A stretch of DNA of 39,967 bases from Chara braunii (GCA_003427395.1 BFEA01000194.1:21232-61198), one strand, 5' to 3'; shown: positions 21,181-31,234, counted from the stretch's first letter. Notes: generated from the letters alone by a model not told the origin. Made by a program: numbers and translations.

Positions 21181-21217
21181 TGAACAAATCCCCAACCTAC
21201 AAGGACCGGAGGCTGCC

Positions 21218-23257
21218 ATGTCCTGGGACACGCCAGAAACACCCACCCGATACCTAGGCATCCTCATGTCACAGGAGGGCCTGGTACCTCAGATGGCCCA
21301 GAACATGTTAGCTAAACAGTTAAACAAATTGGGAAGATGGGGAAACACATTCACCTCACTGATCGGTCGGGCTTTGGTACTGAACACTTTTGTCTTCTCT
21401 ATGATGTGGTACATTGCGTCGGTCTGGACAATCCCGGACGACTCACTGAAGGATCTTAATCGAGTGGCCAGGACGTATTTATGGACGGGCAACCCCAACA
21501 AGGAAGGCTGTATCCCAAAGGTAGCGTGGCATTATATCACAAGAAAACCGATACAAGGGGGCCTAGGAATCATCGACCCGAGGTGCGAAACGAGAGCTCT
21601 TCAAGTCAAATGGATAGTCCGATTGTTGACTAAACCAGAAACGGCATGGAATAAACTGGCCCTGGACAGCATAAGGGCCCTAGCTCCGGTGGCATCGCCA
21701 AATAACATGACAGGGCTGTTTTGGGTAATGAACAAGGAATGGTCCTTGAAAAGGGCGAGACGAAGACCCAGGAGGGACGCAGAAGGGAATATAGACAACC
21801 GTCAAACACCGTATTGGGCATCTCTAATCCGGATTTGGAGGGAAATAATGCNAAAAAAGACTAACAGACCAAAATCTAAGGANGAGGTGCTGAGACAGCC
21901 TCTCTTTGGCAANGAATGGTTGAAGGGCGAAAANGACGAACCCCTGTTCCTGGACCACAAATGGCAATCATGGGTAAAGAATGGAGTCTGGACAATCGGT
22001 CACCTTTGGAACGAAGAAAAGAAGGAATGGGTCTCTGAACAAGAGCTAAGTGAACGTTTGAAGGGATGCNATAGAAGAGGACCCAACCTGCAGTACATTA
22101 TTAATNTTGTTCCCCAGGATTGGAAAGACATGCTAAAACAAGGGGAGCCATGGAAAAGTGGTGAATGGGGGATAAAAGTACAGGAAACTTCCCCCTCTAG
22201 AGCCTTCCAATTCTCACACCTACATCCCGGATCAGTCACTCAAGCATTGTTCACTTCCTTCCCAATTGACCACTCCACGAAGGGGATGACAACGATTAAG
22301 AACATTGACGTGGAANCGACAGTCATGGATCACTTCCTGCTCAGAAAAGTANGGGTCTTAGGCACATGGCCGAAGTTTATCTTCAGAACCGACACGGCCT
22401 TACACAATCTGGAGTTCGACCCGATGGAGTGGGCATGGAAACCAGAAAGGAGGGCAAACATAAAGAGACTCACCCCCATTCAGGATTACACGGTCAAATT
22501 TGGGTATGAGCTTCTGCTAAAAACAAAAGACCCAGAACCGGTGATCAAGGCCAGGTGGCAGAAGCTAATAGGACAGGAAGCAGACAAGATCACACAGATT
22601 CCGTGGAAGATTTACAAAACAATCAGACCAATCAAAATCAAAAGCCTNNNNNNNNNNNNNNNNNNNNNNNNNNNNNNNNNNNNNNNNNNNNNNNNNNNNN
22701 NNNNNNNNNNNNNNNNNNNNNNNNNNNNNNNNNNNNNNNNNNNNNNNNNNNNNNNNNNNNNNNNNNNNNNNNNNNNNNNNNNNNNNNNNNNNNNNNNNNN
22801 NNNNNNNNNNNNNNNNNNNNNNNNNNNNNNNNNNNNNNNNNNNNNNNNNNNNNNNNNNNNNNNNNNNNNNNNNNNNNNNNNNNNNNNNNNNNTTGACTAA
22901 CATCCCTGATCAACTCCGGAAAGCGGAAAAGAACTGGTATGGACTCATCAGGAAGGTGACACTATGGATCATATGGAAGGAAAGATGGAGCAGAACGATC
23001 GAAGGAGTGTCCAACTCACGAGAGATGATTTGGCTGGAGACGAAAGCAATGATACAGGCGGAAATCCTATGTCGTTGGCGCGAATTAAACTATCATGGTC
23101 AGAGGATGAGGAACAGCGAAAGAAGGCGAGACTGAAGTTCAGCAGGATGTGGTTGATAGGAGGGAAAGTTGCCGATCTACGAGACGACCGCATCTACTGG
23201 AAGGACTGGCACAACTCTAACTCGGGAAGAAGTATCTGGCAGGGACTAGCTGTGTAA
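21218..23257 (+). pseudogene. RT thumb to C-terminal region, LINE 1 (contains the N gap)
   Basis: A long open frame starts after the frame break, with RALVLNTFVFSMMWYIASVW and LGIIDPRCETRALQVKWIV, typical of the plant L1 region after the RT palm. It reads through several single Ns to the 245-base gap at 22648. After the gap two frames (22893-23135 and 22964-23257) share coding. They match the minus-strand LINE 2 segment that carries a C-C-H-C zinc finger, but in LINE 1 that finger would lie within the gap. The open frame into the Ns is not evidence of an intact gene. Confidence 0.75.
22648..22892. other. Assembly gap (Ns)
   Basis: There are 245 consecutive N bases inside LINE 1. Protein frames crossing it are artefacts. 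True length unknown. Confidence 0.98.
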
Positions 23258-24170
23258 GAGCAAGACACCTCCGGACCAGAATCTTGAAGAGGAAATGGTA
23301 TCAAGCAAGCTCCGGCAGAAGACAAGGATCAGCAAAAGAATGGGAGACTGATGCTGTACAAGAATTGATTGCATATACGGCAAGTTGGCCGAGAGTTGAG
23401 TGGACTGTATCTACTGGAAAGAGAGGCATAACTCAGTCCTTGAAAGGAGCTCCCAACAGAGGATAAAGGCGGGTGCAGCAATTACTTTCTGAACAAAAGA
23501 CGATAGCATTTAAGGGAAGGTCTGGCACATCTCAAACTCAGAAAGAGCCTATCGAGAACAGATAACATTGGACGGGCAAAACACAGCCAGATCAGACTCC
23601 CACGGGAATTCAAGCCAAAACTGCTACAGCTATGGATTGACAGCACAGAGTTGGAAGGACGGTGCCATAAGACCAGAACAAGGGGAAAGGGCGGTCCCAA
23701 AAAGGTTGTTGTAATACGGTTTCACAGGTTGAGGGCATAGGGCTAAGGATTTTAGGGATATCATAAAAAAAGGGAGGGCATATAAAATGGGAAAGGGTTC
23801 GACTATTAGAGGTCGGGCGCAGGCGAAGGGTTTAGGGTGTAGGGTTTATCACAGATCATCCAAAGGGGTAGGGAGATGGGGGGGGAAGATACAAGCCGTC
23901 AAGTTTATCGGATGAGCTCTTTCTAGAGACAATGGTACTATCTGGCAGACCCTGACCCTAGGTCTGAGAGGAAAGAGGGGGATAGGGCAAGCTGACAGTC
24001 AATCCTCCACCACGGTGGAGCAATCAATGCTGTTCAGGGATCCTTCGGCCTGACGGAAGTAAGCGTATGTGAGTTTTCTTGATGTAATACTTACTTTGAC
24101 TTGCCGGTGGAATAGGAACCGGACTGACGCTCCCCAGAATAGAAGGAGCCAGGACCTTAAGGCCCTGTTT

Positions 24171-24202
24171 AAAAAAAAAGAAAAAAAAAAAAGAAAAAGA
24201 AA
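24171..24202 (+). repeat. A-rich tail of LINE 1
   Basis: A-tract with scattered G ends directly at the right target-site duplication, marking the 3' end of the LINE. The related LINE 2 instead has an (AAAC)n tail. Confidence 0.85.
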
Positions 24203-24218
24203 AAAGAACAGTATAATG
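24203..24218. repeat. Right target-site duplication of LINE 1
   Basis: AAAGAACAGTATAATG, identical to 20643-20658. Immediately after it the element C coding frame resumes with NVAADVLSCRADF, the end of RNase H. Confidence 0.9.
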
Positions 24219-24587
24219 TAGCTGCTGATGTGCTGTCATGCAGAGCAGATTTTGTAGGTGCAGTAGTGACCGAGTTTAATCTGAACCGGCAGGTACTCCG
24301 ACAGGTGAAAGACTCCTACCAGAACGACAGTTTACTCAAGGAAATCATCAAGGGCCTTCATATACAGGACAGAAAGGTGTGTGAGGATTTTAGGATGGTG
24401 GAGGGTTTGCTGTTTCTAAGTAAAGAGGGGATTGAAAGACTGTGTGTTCCCGATTCTGAACCTCTTAAGAGTCTGTTCTTAGGGGAGTGTCATGACACAG
24501 CAGGACACTTCGGGCTTAAAAGGACTTATGCAAATCCGTGACAGTGGTTTTGGTGGCCATACATAAAGAGAGACGCTCAGGCGGATG
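24219..24587 (+). pseudogene. RNase H end and integrase N-terminus, element C
   Basis: The sequence after the LINE carries the conserved ADVLSC/ADALSR end of RNase H and the linker to integrase (VTEFNLNRQVLRQVKDSYQ). The HHCC zinc domain follows: the ECHDTAGHFGLKRTY block has both His residues. A stop (TGA) follows near 24539, then WFWWPYIKRDAQ, where the 171-bp TIR element cuts in before the two Cys residues. It is open for about 100 codons from 24230. Confidence 0.8.
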
Positions 24588-24766
24588 TTAAACCACCAGT
24601 ACTTGGCCCAGCTATCGATGCCGAGCCTGCGCGCCGGCCCTCGGAGGTCGACGAAGCGACATGGGCTGTTGATGTGAATTATCCACGGCCCGCAGGCCGC
24701 GGAATTTGCGTAGCGCTATCGCTAAGGGCTCTCGACCGATGTATGGGCCAAGTACTGGTGGTTTAA
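24588..24766. mobile_element. 171-bp TIR element (MITE) with TTA/TTAA target duplication
   Basis: Terminal inverted repeats ACCACCAGTACTTGGCCCA (19 bp, perfect) occupy 24592-24610 and 24744-24762, flanked on both sides by TTAA (24588-24591, 24763-24766). The inside is GC-rich and has no ORF. Removing the element plus one target copy rejoins the integrase zinc-domain frame so that the two Cys (SCQVCQRNK) follow correctly, which proves it is an insertion. Whether the duplication is TTA (PIF/Harbinger-like) or TTAA (piggyBac-like) cannot be decided from this copy alone. Confidence 0.9.
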
Positions 24767-24995
24767 AAGTTGCCAGGTTTGTCAAAGGAACAAACCCCAA
24801 ACGTAGGCACCCTTAGGCTTCTTAAAGCCTCTTCCCATACCTGAAGGCCCTGGCCAATCACTGGCCATGGACTTCATGGACATGCTGGTAACCAGCAAAA
24901 ATAGGAACATAAAATTTGCTAGATTCATACCGCTGCCAGCTACTGGCAAAACAACTTCAGTGATAAGTTGATAACTGCATTTGCTAACAATCGGG
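24767..24995 (+). pseudogene. integrase zinc-domain end and start of catalytic core, element C
   Basis: It starts with KSCQVCQRNKPQ (the C-X2-C of HHCC), followed by a stop, then LLKPLPIPEG and LAMDFMDMLVTSK carrying the first catalytic Asp of the integrase core. Two adjacent stops (TGA TAA) near 24966-24971 show decay before or after the next insertion. The frame meets the 731-bp TIR element at 24996. Confidence 0.8.
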
Positions 24996-25732
24996 TTAAA
25001 CCACCACTACCTCTGAGCCTGTTTTTGGCGACCCTGATTTTCACTGCACAGTGCACACCGAGTTTTGCCTAGCCTGGGCTCCGTTTTTTTTTTTTTGTGG
25101 TACTCTTCTGAAAGAAAAAAAAAAAACATGTCTGACTTTCGAAAAAGAACGAGCAGGGCATTCCAGCGGCGCGCTCACATCCACAAAAAAGAAAAAGATA
25201 AAAGGCAAACACCCTGTTGGACATGATACCAGGTACATGCCTATCCCAAAGTAGTGAAGTATGCCCTCGGTGAGGGCTTTACCGCAGGGGTGTCAGGTCC
25301 ACAGAAGGAGAAAAAAAAAAAAAACAAAAAAAAACGAGACTGAACTTACGGCAGGAAAGCGGGTTCATACATTCTGCAAAGTAGTAGTATGGGCATGTCC
25401 TCCTCCACGAAGTGTCAGCAGCACGTGGACTGCGCCGTGCCTCCCTGGCAGGGCACCAAAAAAAAAAAAAAGAAAGAAAACAAAAACACAAACAACGAAC
25501 ACCTGAAACTGGCTACAATAGTAGTTATATACAGACTTGAGAGTTTGGATGTGAGCACAACTTCTTGCACGACCTTCCCCGACAAGGTCTTTTGTTTTTC
25601 TTTTTGTTTTTCAAATGGGCCCACAAGGCCCAACTGCTGAGCCTCGTCCGATCCCCGAAACGTTCCGAAAAAAATGGGAAAACCGCCAGTTTCCCCACTT
25701 TCCCCAAGAGCGTACGAGGTAGTAGTGGATTA
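24996..25732. mobile_element. 731-bp TIR element with TTA target duplication
   Basis: Left end AACCACCACTACCTC (24999) and right end GAGGTAGTAGTGGA (to 25729) are imperfect inverted repeats, with TTA on each side (24996-24998, 25730-25732). Deleting the element and one TTA restores the integrase frame exactly (IG-LPTSIVS). A related element lies in opposite orientation at 30021-30705. The two share the terminal ~80 bp (including CTGATTTTCACTG) and an internal TATGCCCT...GTGAGGGC block. Several A/T tracts occur inside; no transposase is visible, so it is non-autonomous. Confidence 0.8.
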
Positions 25733-26690
25733 CCGACAAGCATCGTAAGCCACAAACGTGTTAGGTTCACTAGTGAACAGTGGCAGAACCTTGCTGCAAA
25801 GCTTGGTTCAGACGTGAAGATGACATCAGGGACTCTTCATGAAGCTAATTGACAGGCTGAACAGATCAATAGATTACCACAGAGGCTGCTGCGGCATTAC
25901 ATTTCTCCTGATCAGCTTGATTGGGATGTCAAACTGCCACAGGTAGCTGGGCTGTATAACAATGTGATTCATTCAGCCACTGGGCGTACACCAAACAAAC
26001 TGCATTTATGCTGGAAACCAAGAACTTCATTCGACTTCTTGATTCCTGGCCAACAGCGGTAGTTCTCCCTTGGAACCATAGAACATGCCCTGAAGTATGA
26101 ACAGCTGCTGAAAGAAACAGTTGAACAATTGTAGAAGTCACAGCGGGCAATGGTTAAATCAGAAAATAACCATAGGCGAGAGTTTAATGACTAAATCAGA
26201 AAATAACCATAGGCGAGAGTTCCAGGTCAGTGAGAGAGCTTGGGTTAGGTCATCTGAGTTTGTGCCAGAACAGCACGTATCACGGAAGCTGACTCCGCAC
26301 TTACCGACCAGCATTAAAAGCCAGTCAATGAGAGTGATGCTGATGGTCCGTCTTATGTGAACGCAGTCCCGCCTAATCTCCGCACCTACCCTGTCCTTTA
26401 TGCATCCAAACTCTTACACATCTCCCTGAAAGCAATCAGTTTCCTTCTCACAGATCAATGCTGCCCCCAACCGTGAGCGGAAGTAATGTCGTTTTGATCG
26501 AATTGTGGAGCACAGAAAAGTTGCCTGTCCAGGAGCCATGGGGCAGTGGTAGACCACCAAAGCGGCTGCAATTCAGAGTGGCATTCAAGGGTCATCTAGA
26601 TCCTAAGGAGGACAGGTGGTTTATTCGAGAAAAGTTAACCAAGTCTGCACCTCAAGTGGTTCTACAATATGAAAGAGCTCTTTAAAGGAG
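25733..26690 (+). pseudogene. integrase core end and C-terminal region, element C
   Basis: LPTSIVSHKRVRFTSEQWQ (normally S-D-R-D; the first Asp is His here and the second Val, so the second catalytic Asp is lost) leads to the MTSGTLHEAN block. A stop follows, then QAEQINRL and the helix toward TGRTPN. The C-terminal domain is frame-broken (26221-26420). The chromodomain-like block reappears at 26458-26685 (QFRVAFKGHLDPKEDRWFIR, ending in VVLQYERAL). A 37-bp tandem duplication lies at 26155-26228. It closely mirrors the same region of element B. Confidence 0.8.
26155..26228. repeat. 37-bp tandem duplication in element C integrase
   Basis: TAAATCAGAAAATAACC-starting units at 26155 and 26192, nearly identical, with a frame change in pol. 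Confidence 0.85.
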
Positions 26691-26767
26691 AGCAACGGGA
26701 AGCAGAATAAGGGTTCTGCAGAGAGCTGTGAACCTAAGGGGATGGGAGTTATAAGCTCCAGGCCTCA

Positions 26768-27538
26768 GCTGCACCAGGCGCCGCCTGCACAGGGGAAAAA
26801 AAAGGGACCCGGCCTGAAGTGAAGGCTGGGCTGTAAAAGTAACTGCTGGCAGCAAAAGTAGCTGCCGGGCCTATGGAAGGGGCACTTGCTGTCCAGAAGC
26901 TTTTCAGGAAGGAGGTTTATCCCAGCAAGGCAAATGCGGCCTCTGTTCTTTGATAAAAGCATCGCAGGCTGCTGCTGAGTGACATTCCTTCGGTGCCTGA
27001 GATGCTGGCCAGGAAGTGCTAAAACCAGCGCAGCCTCAAGAGCCAGGAAAGAGCGTTGACGACAGCGGTAGAATGGCTCAGTCAGCAGGGGCCATAGCTG
27101 TGCCTGGTGGCTCAATAGGAGCCGCCGGTGTTTGGGAGGATGATGGGAAGAGGACAGCAATGAGAAGTGGGACTTACCTGATAATGGGTGGCGAGCACAC
27201 ATAACATGCTGAGCCTCTTACCTGATAATGGGTGGCGAGCACACATAACATGCTGAGCCTCTGAGACATCATTGGCCAAGCAGATGAGCGGACAGAGAGA
27301 AAAGAGAAGAGAGTACAGTAAGATAGAGTGTTGAGTAAGTGGGGAAGTAGCATAGCCGGTTACAGCATAAGGGAACAACAAAGCTGTTATTGTTTTGATG
27401 TTTGGAGGCGTGATGCCGGCTTTTATTTTCAAGAAACTCCAACACATTTGTGTTCTCATTTGGTGTGATCTCGACTTGTCAACCTGCTTTGAACTTTGCT
27501 CTTATATTGCCTGTTCTATTCTTTGTCTTCGCTGCTCT
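26768..27538. repeat. Right copy of the ~730-770-bp direct repeat flanking element C
   Basis: It matches 18400-19120 in the same orientation. A 44-bp tandem duplication (27173-27216, 27217-27260, unit starting CTTACCTGATAATGG) is unique to this copy. The end CGCTGCTCTG is followed at 27539 by a ~33-bp segment (GAAAAATTGTGTTC...CCTTGCA). Its reverse complement is what follows the left copy at 19130, so the outer edge is inverted between the copies. Confidence 0.7.
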
Positions 27539-28505
27539 GGAAAAATTGTGTTCTCATTGAGAGATTCCTTGCACCATGGGAAATGGCAATTGCTCTTCCT
27601 TTTGTCTTTTTTTTTGTTGCTGTTTACCTTAGCACGTTCGATGCCCTTTGGCCATTTGGGGGTCCTAACCTCTCTGGATCCTCAGACTGCTTCCCAAAAA
27701 TCATACAAATCTTTAGAGAAAAGAAGTTCAGAAAACCCAAAATCCAAAACCTCTGTTTCATGCCATCCTCTCCTTAGAACATGCTCGCAACAGGACAATG
27801 TACACTAGCATGTGGACCAAATGTGAGTGTAATGCTCATGTATGCCTGTCCTTCGTTTATGGCTTCTGTCAATGGATTTTCAAGGTGAAGCATGTTAGCT
27901 GATAGATTCTCTTCAAATCTGCATGTCAGAGTCGTCAGACAGAAATATCATGTATTTTTCTTTGCCTCTTCTGAATTGCCAATTAAATATGCATCCTCGA
28001 AGCTAGTGAACTGCCCTAAAAGTATACTTCATGCATGCTTCAGTGTAGAACGAAGGCAGTGGCCGTGAGGATAAAACTTTGTTTGAAATCATGATCAGAA
28101 ACTTGAAGATTGACACTCGGCATAACATGTGTGCTGGATTACATGTGCAGTTGCTGTACTGTGTGGTTGTCTTCTTGAGGAGGGGGGTTAGATAGGACAG
28201 CGGTGCCGGGGAAGTAATCGGTTCGATGAGATGCTTGGGCCTGTGCTATTGCTGACTTGTTCGCAAACCCTTGTCAAAGACATTGATGGTAGGGGTAAAC
28301 TTCTTTCAAAATCATGCTTTGGTGATTTATACTGGGCTGCCGGGCGACGTGCAATCTATCAGTCTGTCTTAGGCGAAGGGTATATGGAGTGCTGAAGTAA
28401 TCTGTGTGACAGATGTGTGGCCCTGTACTGTTGCTGATTTGTCCCCGATACCTTGTCTGACTTGTTGCACATGTTGGTTTACGTTTGCGGAACCTGTCCA
28501 ACCAG
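27539..28505. other. Noncoding, probably intron of the receptor kinase gene
   Basis: No supported exon. Segments around 28060-28270 and 28290-28450 resemble each other (shared AGTAATC, CCTGT(G/A)CT(A/G)TTGCTGA and AAATCATG words), indicating an old local duplication. Upstream exons encoding the extracellular domain of the kinase should lie further left, but I cannot identify them here. Confidence 0.4.
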
Positions 28506-28676
28506 CTACTCCTTCTGCACCACCACCAAAAAGTCATGAATCCAATGAAAAAAAAATGTTGGTGATCGTAGTCATCACCGTTTCAGTTCTAGCTCTACTG
28601 GCTAGCTGTACCCTTGTGTATCTTGCTCTGACAGGCCACATCACCAAAGGAGAAGACAGGCAACCTTTGATATCAG
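28506..28676 (+). CDS. receptor-like kinase, exon with transmembrane segment
   Basis: The exon encodes a proline-rich extracellular end (ATPSAPPPKSHESNEKK), one hydrophobic span (MLVIVVITVSVLALLASCTL, then VYLAL), and a cytoplasmic juxtamembrane start (TGHITKGEDRQPLIS). The donor site is AG|GTAC at 28676/28677 in phase 1. Splicing to 31982 joins the codon as Gly and continues in frame into a kinase domain, which strongly supports both exons. The acceptor at 28504-28505 is the best candidate but is not certain; the frame is open further upstream. The product would sit in the plasma membrane and pass an outside signal to the kinase. The receptor subfamily cannot be told because the ectodomain is missing. 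Confidence 0.75.
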
Positions 28677-29150
28677 GTACGAACCTTTTCATCTTTCACG
28701 GCTGAGGACAAAATCTTCTCTCCCAGTAATATCTGCTTCTGTGCATCATCATTATACATGTTGTTTGCCTCTACAAGCTTGATTAGTGCTACAACTCTGG
28801 TCTTAGTTACTCTCCAGCCCTTCTGCAGTCACTTGTGAGCTTTTTGGTATTCATATTCATATTCAAGCCATCTCATCAATGCCCTGTCAATTCTATTCAT
28901 TTGAACCCTTATACAACCACATTGGCGTGTTTTTACTCTTCACATTTATTATCGGGTTGGTACGCTACGTTATCCAATGCTCCCCATTCTCCGGAACGAA
29001 AAGGATGCCAACACTGAAATATGTGCCCATGTTGTATTTGCGTTCTTACGAGTATTGTATAGACAGGCAGAGAGAGAGACACATATAGGCCCAAGGTAGG
29101 GACAAGGAGAGTGAGAGAGCAAGAGTAGTTAGTAGTTACATAAGCAGGCA

Positions 29151-29280
29151 CTAGGTTGTTGGGCATGACATAAAGACAGGTTGGGACAAGAAGAGCAAGG
29201 GAGCAAGACTAGTTACTAGGTTGTTGGGCATGACATAAAGACAGGTTGGGACAAGAAGAGCAAGGGAGCAAGACTAGTTA
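29151..29280. repeat. 65-bp tandem duplication in the intron
   Basis: CTAGGTTGTTGGGCATGAC-starting units at 29151 and 29216, almost identical; a more diverged copy (GGGACAAGGAGAG...) lies near 29098. Confidence 0.85.
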
Positions 29281-29424
29281 TGTAAGCAGGCACCAAGAAA
29301 ATATTGGGCATAAGTGGTTGGCAGAAGGATGATGCTGCGGCAACATCTCTGTGAGGAAATTGTACTGACTGAGACATCGGGTCTTGCTGTGAGGAAGACA
29401 TATTCACTGTGATATTGGGTCTTG

Positions 29425-29779
29425 CTCCACTCCTCTCGATTCATCCGGAGAATCGAGAGTTGTCAGACTCTTGATTTCAGCAATTTTCAGGTGAAATGGA
29501 GGCCTTGCTCTACATACTCTCGGTTTGTTACACCCTCCATTCTTTTTTTTATTTTCCCTTCTTCTCAACAAAGAATGGTGGGAAGAAAAAAATAGAAAAA
29601 AGTTGACAGCCGGGTCCCAACGCGCCGCCCACTCTCTAAAATCGAGGTTGGGGAGAGGGTCCTCAATTTTTTAGAGCGTCCAGGCTGAGGACGAGTGAAA
29701 ATTGATAGCCCTCTCAGAGAAATCTTTCCGACAGATCTCGAATGGTTTTATTGAGTGTTCAATCGAGAGTCAGTGGAGC
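29425..29779. mobile_element. Candidate small inverted-repeat element
   Basis: Ends are CTCCACTCCTCTCGATT (29425) and the reverse complement of CTCCACTGACTCTCGATT (right end about 29778), matching apart from a short indel. Inside are further palindromes: CTCTCGATTC 29433-29442 with GAATCGAGAG 29450-29459 (10-bp stem, 7-nt loop), and a CTCTAAAA/TTTTAGAG pair near 29633-29675. No clear target-site duplication, so element status is tentative. Confidence 0.4.
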
Positions 29780-30020
29780 GGAGCACCACTCTCCAAAAAC
29801 GTAAAATAGATAATGGTGGAGCGAGGCCCATTGAAGCCTATAGATCTTTCCTTATTATGTATTCTCAATTTGTCACTGTTGTCAGTGTTGTGTCAATTTC
29901 CTCAATTCTACCAGTAGGTCTGGTTAGTTCCATAACGAGTTCACTGGGGCCTACCAGTCCACATGCTTTTGATAACTTTGGGCCGCTGAACAAAATTGCT
30001 GAACAAAATTCATGATCCTC

Positions 30021-30705
30021 TTAAGCCACCACTTCCTTTCACAGGCAAACGCAAAGTCCACCTTGTAGGCTACAAGTTGAAACTTCCACGCCTCGGGGCA
30101 GGCATGGCACCCATGGCTGTGATTGTCAAGAAAATCGACATGAGGAAAAAAAAAGAAAAGGAACTGAAAGCTACGACATCAATGATGTTGAGGAAGGCCC
30201 GCACGAAGGGCAAGTCACACTCGTACGTACCAGAATGCATGTGGCCACTATTAGGGGAACGTGAATGTTGTTGCTTTTGCTTTCTTTTCTCGTCTTCTTT
30301 TTGCTTGTAGTGCCCTGGCACCGAGGCAGGGCGTAATCCACAGGTGGCATCAACGCCCTCACTCAGGGCATACTCACAGTAGTACTGGAGTGTGGTGTAT
30401 CTCACCGTGATCACGGCGTAAGGGATGTTTTTTTTTTTTTTTGCTTCTTTTGTTGTGTTCCGACAGGGGCCCTCACAGAAGGCACAATCACACTACCATT
30501 TTACAGAATGTATCTGACAGCTATCAGGGCGCTAGGGATGGTTTCTTTTTTTTTCTGCTTCTTCTCTTTTTTCTTTTCTTCTTCTTTTAGAAGTGCCAGA
30601 GAAGAAAAACGAATTGCTGCCGTGCAAACGCCAGGCTCTGCAAAACTTGGTGCTCAGTGAAAATCAGGTTCGGCAAAAACAGGCTCTGAGGTAGTCGTGG
30701 TTTAA
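30021..30705. mobile_element. ~685-bp TIR element, relative of 24996-25732 in reverse orientation
   Basis: The right end (GAGGTAGTCGTGGTTTAA to 30705) and its inner 80 bp are the reverse complement of the left end of the 731-bp element. The candidate left end is TTAAGCCACCACTTCC at 30021. Shared internal block: GCCCTCACTCAGGGCATAC near 30356. A/T tracts and short GGCAC-type repeats occur inside; no transposase ORF. The left boundary is less certain than the right. Confidence 0.6.
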
Positions 30706-31048
30706 CTCGTTGCTTTATTCAAGTTGCAGAATTTAAATGGTACAGTCAGCAGATGAAATCAAGGGCATGGGGAGGAAGGGGTTGGTGCGGACTACAGAAT
30801 CGCAGGGAGATCTAACTGTAGTGTACAAGACATTCTGCCAATGTCAGGTTGAATATAACACCCAGGCATTACTATGGAATATGACGCCTGTGTGCCAGTG
30901 TGTGGTGTATTCAAATGGGCATTATATTGGAGATGAGTGAAAAAATAATAAAAATATCTGACTTTTTAAGCGTAAGTTGAATATCGGGTGAAGACAGTAC
31001 CCAAGGTTTCCTTGCTCAAAAGCTTCACTGTGTCCTCAGTTCATCAAT

Positions 31049-31050
31049 GT

Positions 31051-31142
<92 letters not shown>

Positions 31143-31143
31143 N

Positions 31144-31232
<89 letters not shown>
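31049..31232. repeat. Compound microsatellite (TG)n(AG)n, twice
   Basis: A TG run passes into an AG run, an N follows at 31143, and the same TG-to-AG pattern repeats. The doubled arrangement around an N may be an assembly artefact. The long minus-strand open frame here (Leu-Ser and His-Thr repeats) is only translation of the microsatellite. Confidence 0.9.

Positions 31233-31234
<2 letters not shown>

Larger units (their letters stand above)
20659..24202 (+). mobile_element. LINE 1 (L1-type non-LTR retrotransposon), 5'-truncated
   Basis: Bounded by 16-bp target-site duplications, it ends in an A-rich tail (24171-24202). It begins inside the RT domain, so the endonuclease and ORF1 are missing, as expected from incomplete reverse transcription. 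The 3' UTR is similar to that of LINE 2 on the minus strand (33061-33170, 32950-33000). A gap of 245 Ns (22648-22892) and scattered Ns lie in the coding part. Its insertion splits the RNase H of element C; codons resume in frame at 24219. Confidence 0.9.
19127..27538 (+). mobile_element. Ty3/gypsy element C, pol only, split by three later insertions
   Basis: On the plus strand RT, RNase H, integrase zinc domain, integrase core and C-terminal region can be followed in order. They are interrupted by a LINE (20659-24202), a 171-bp TIR element (24592-24762) and a 731-bp TIR element (24999-25729). The coding pieces resemble element B throughout, so B and C are related families. Gag and protease are absent: RT similarity begins near 19290, soon after the flanking repeat. 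Frameshifts, stops and a YLDD-to-YLDN change show that it is long dead. The right boundary is uncertain and includes the right flanking repeat. Confidence 0.8.

Noticed and set aside
22565-22913. Open frames running through the N block
   Set aside because: They consist of X residues from the assembly gap.
24588-24766. piggyBac assignment from the TTAA flanks
   Set aside because: TTA gives the same empty site here and fits the 731-bp element better; no transposase to decide, so left open.
27395-27808. Plus-strand ORF of 137 codons with hydrophobic stretches
   Set aside because: It starts inside the flanking repeat and crosses its edge; composition follows T-rich DNA. Considered and dropped as a kinase ectodomain exon.
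24996-30705. A single 5.7-kb transposon using the matching ends at 24996 and 30705
   Set aside because: Integrase coding of element C resumes at 25733 and the kinase exon lies between, so these are two separate short elements in opposite orientation.
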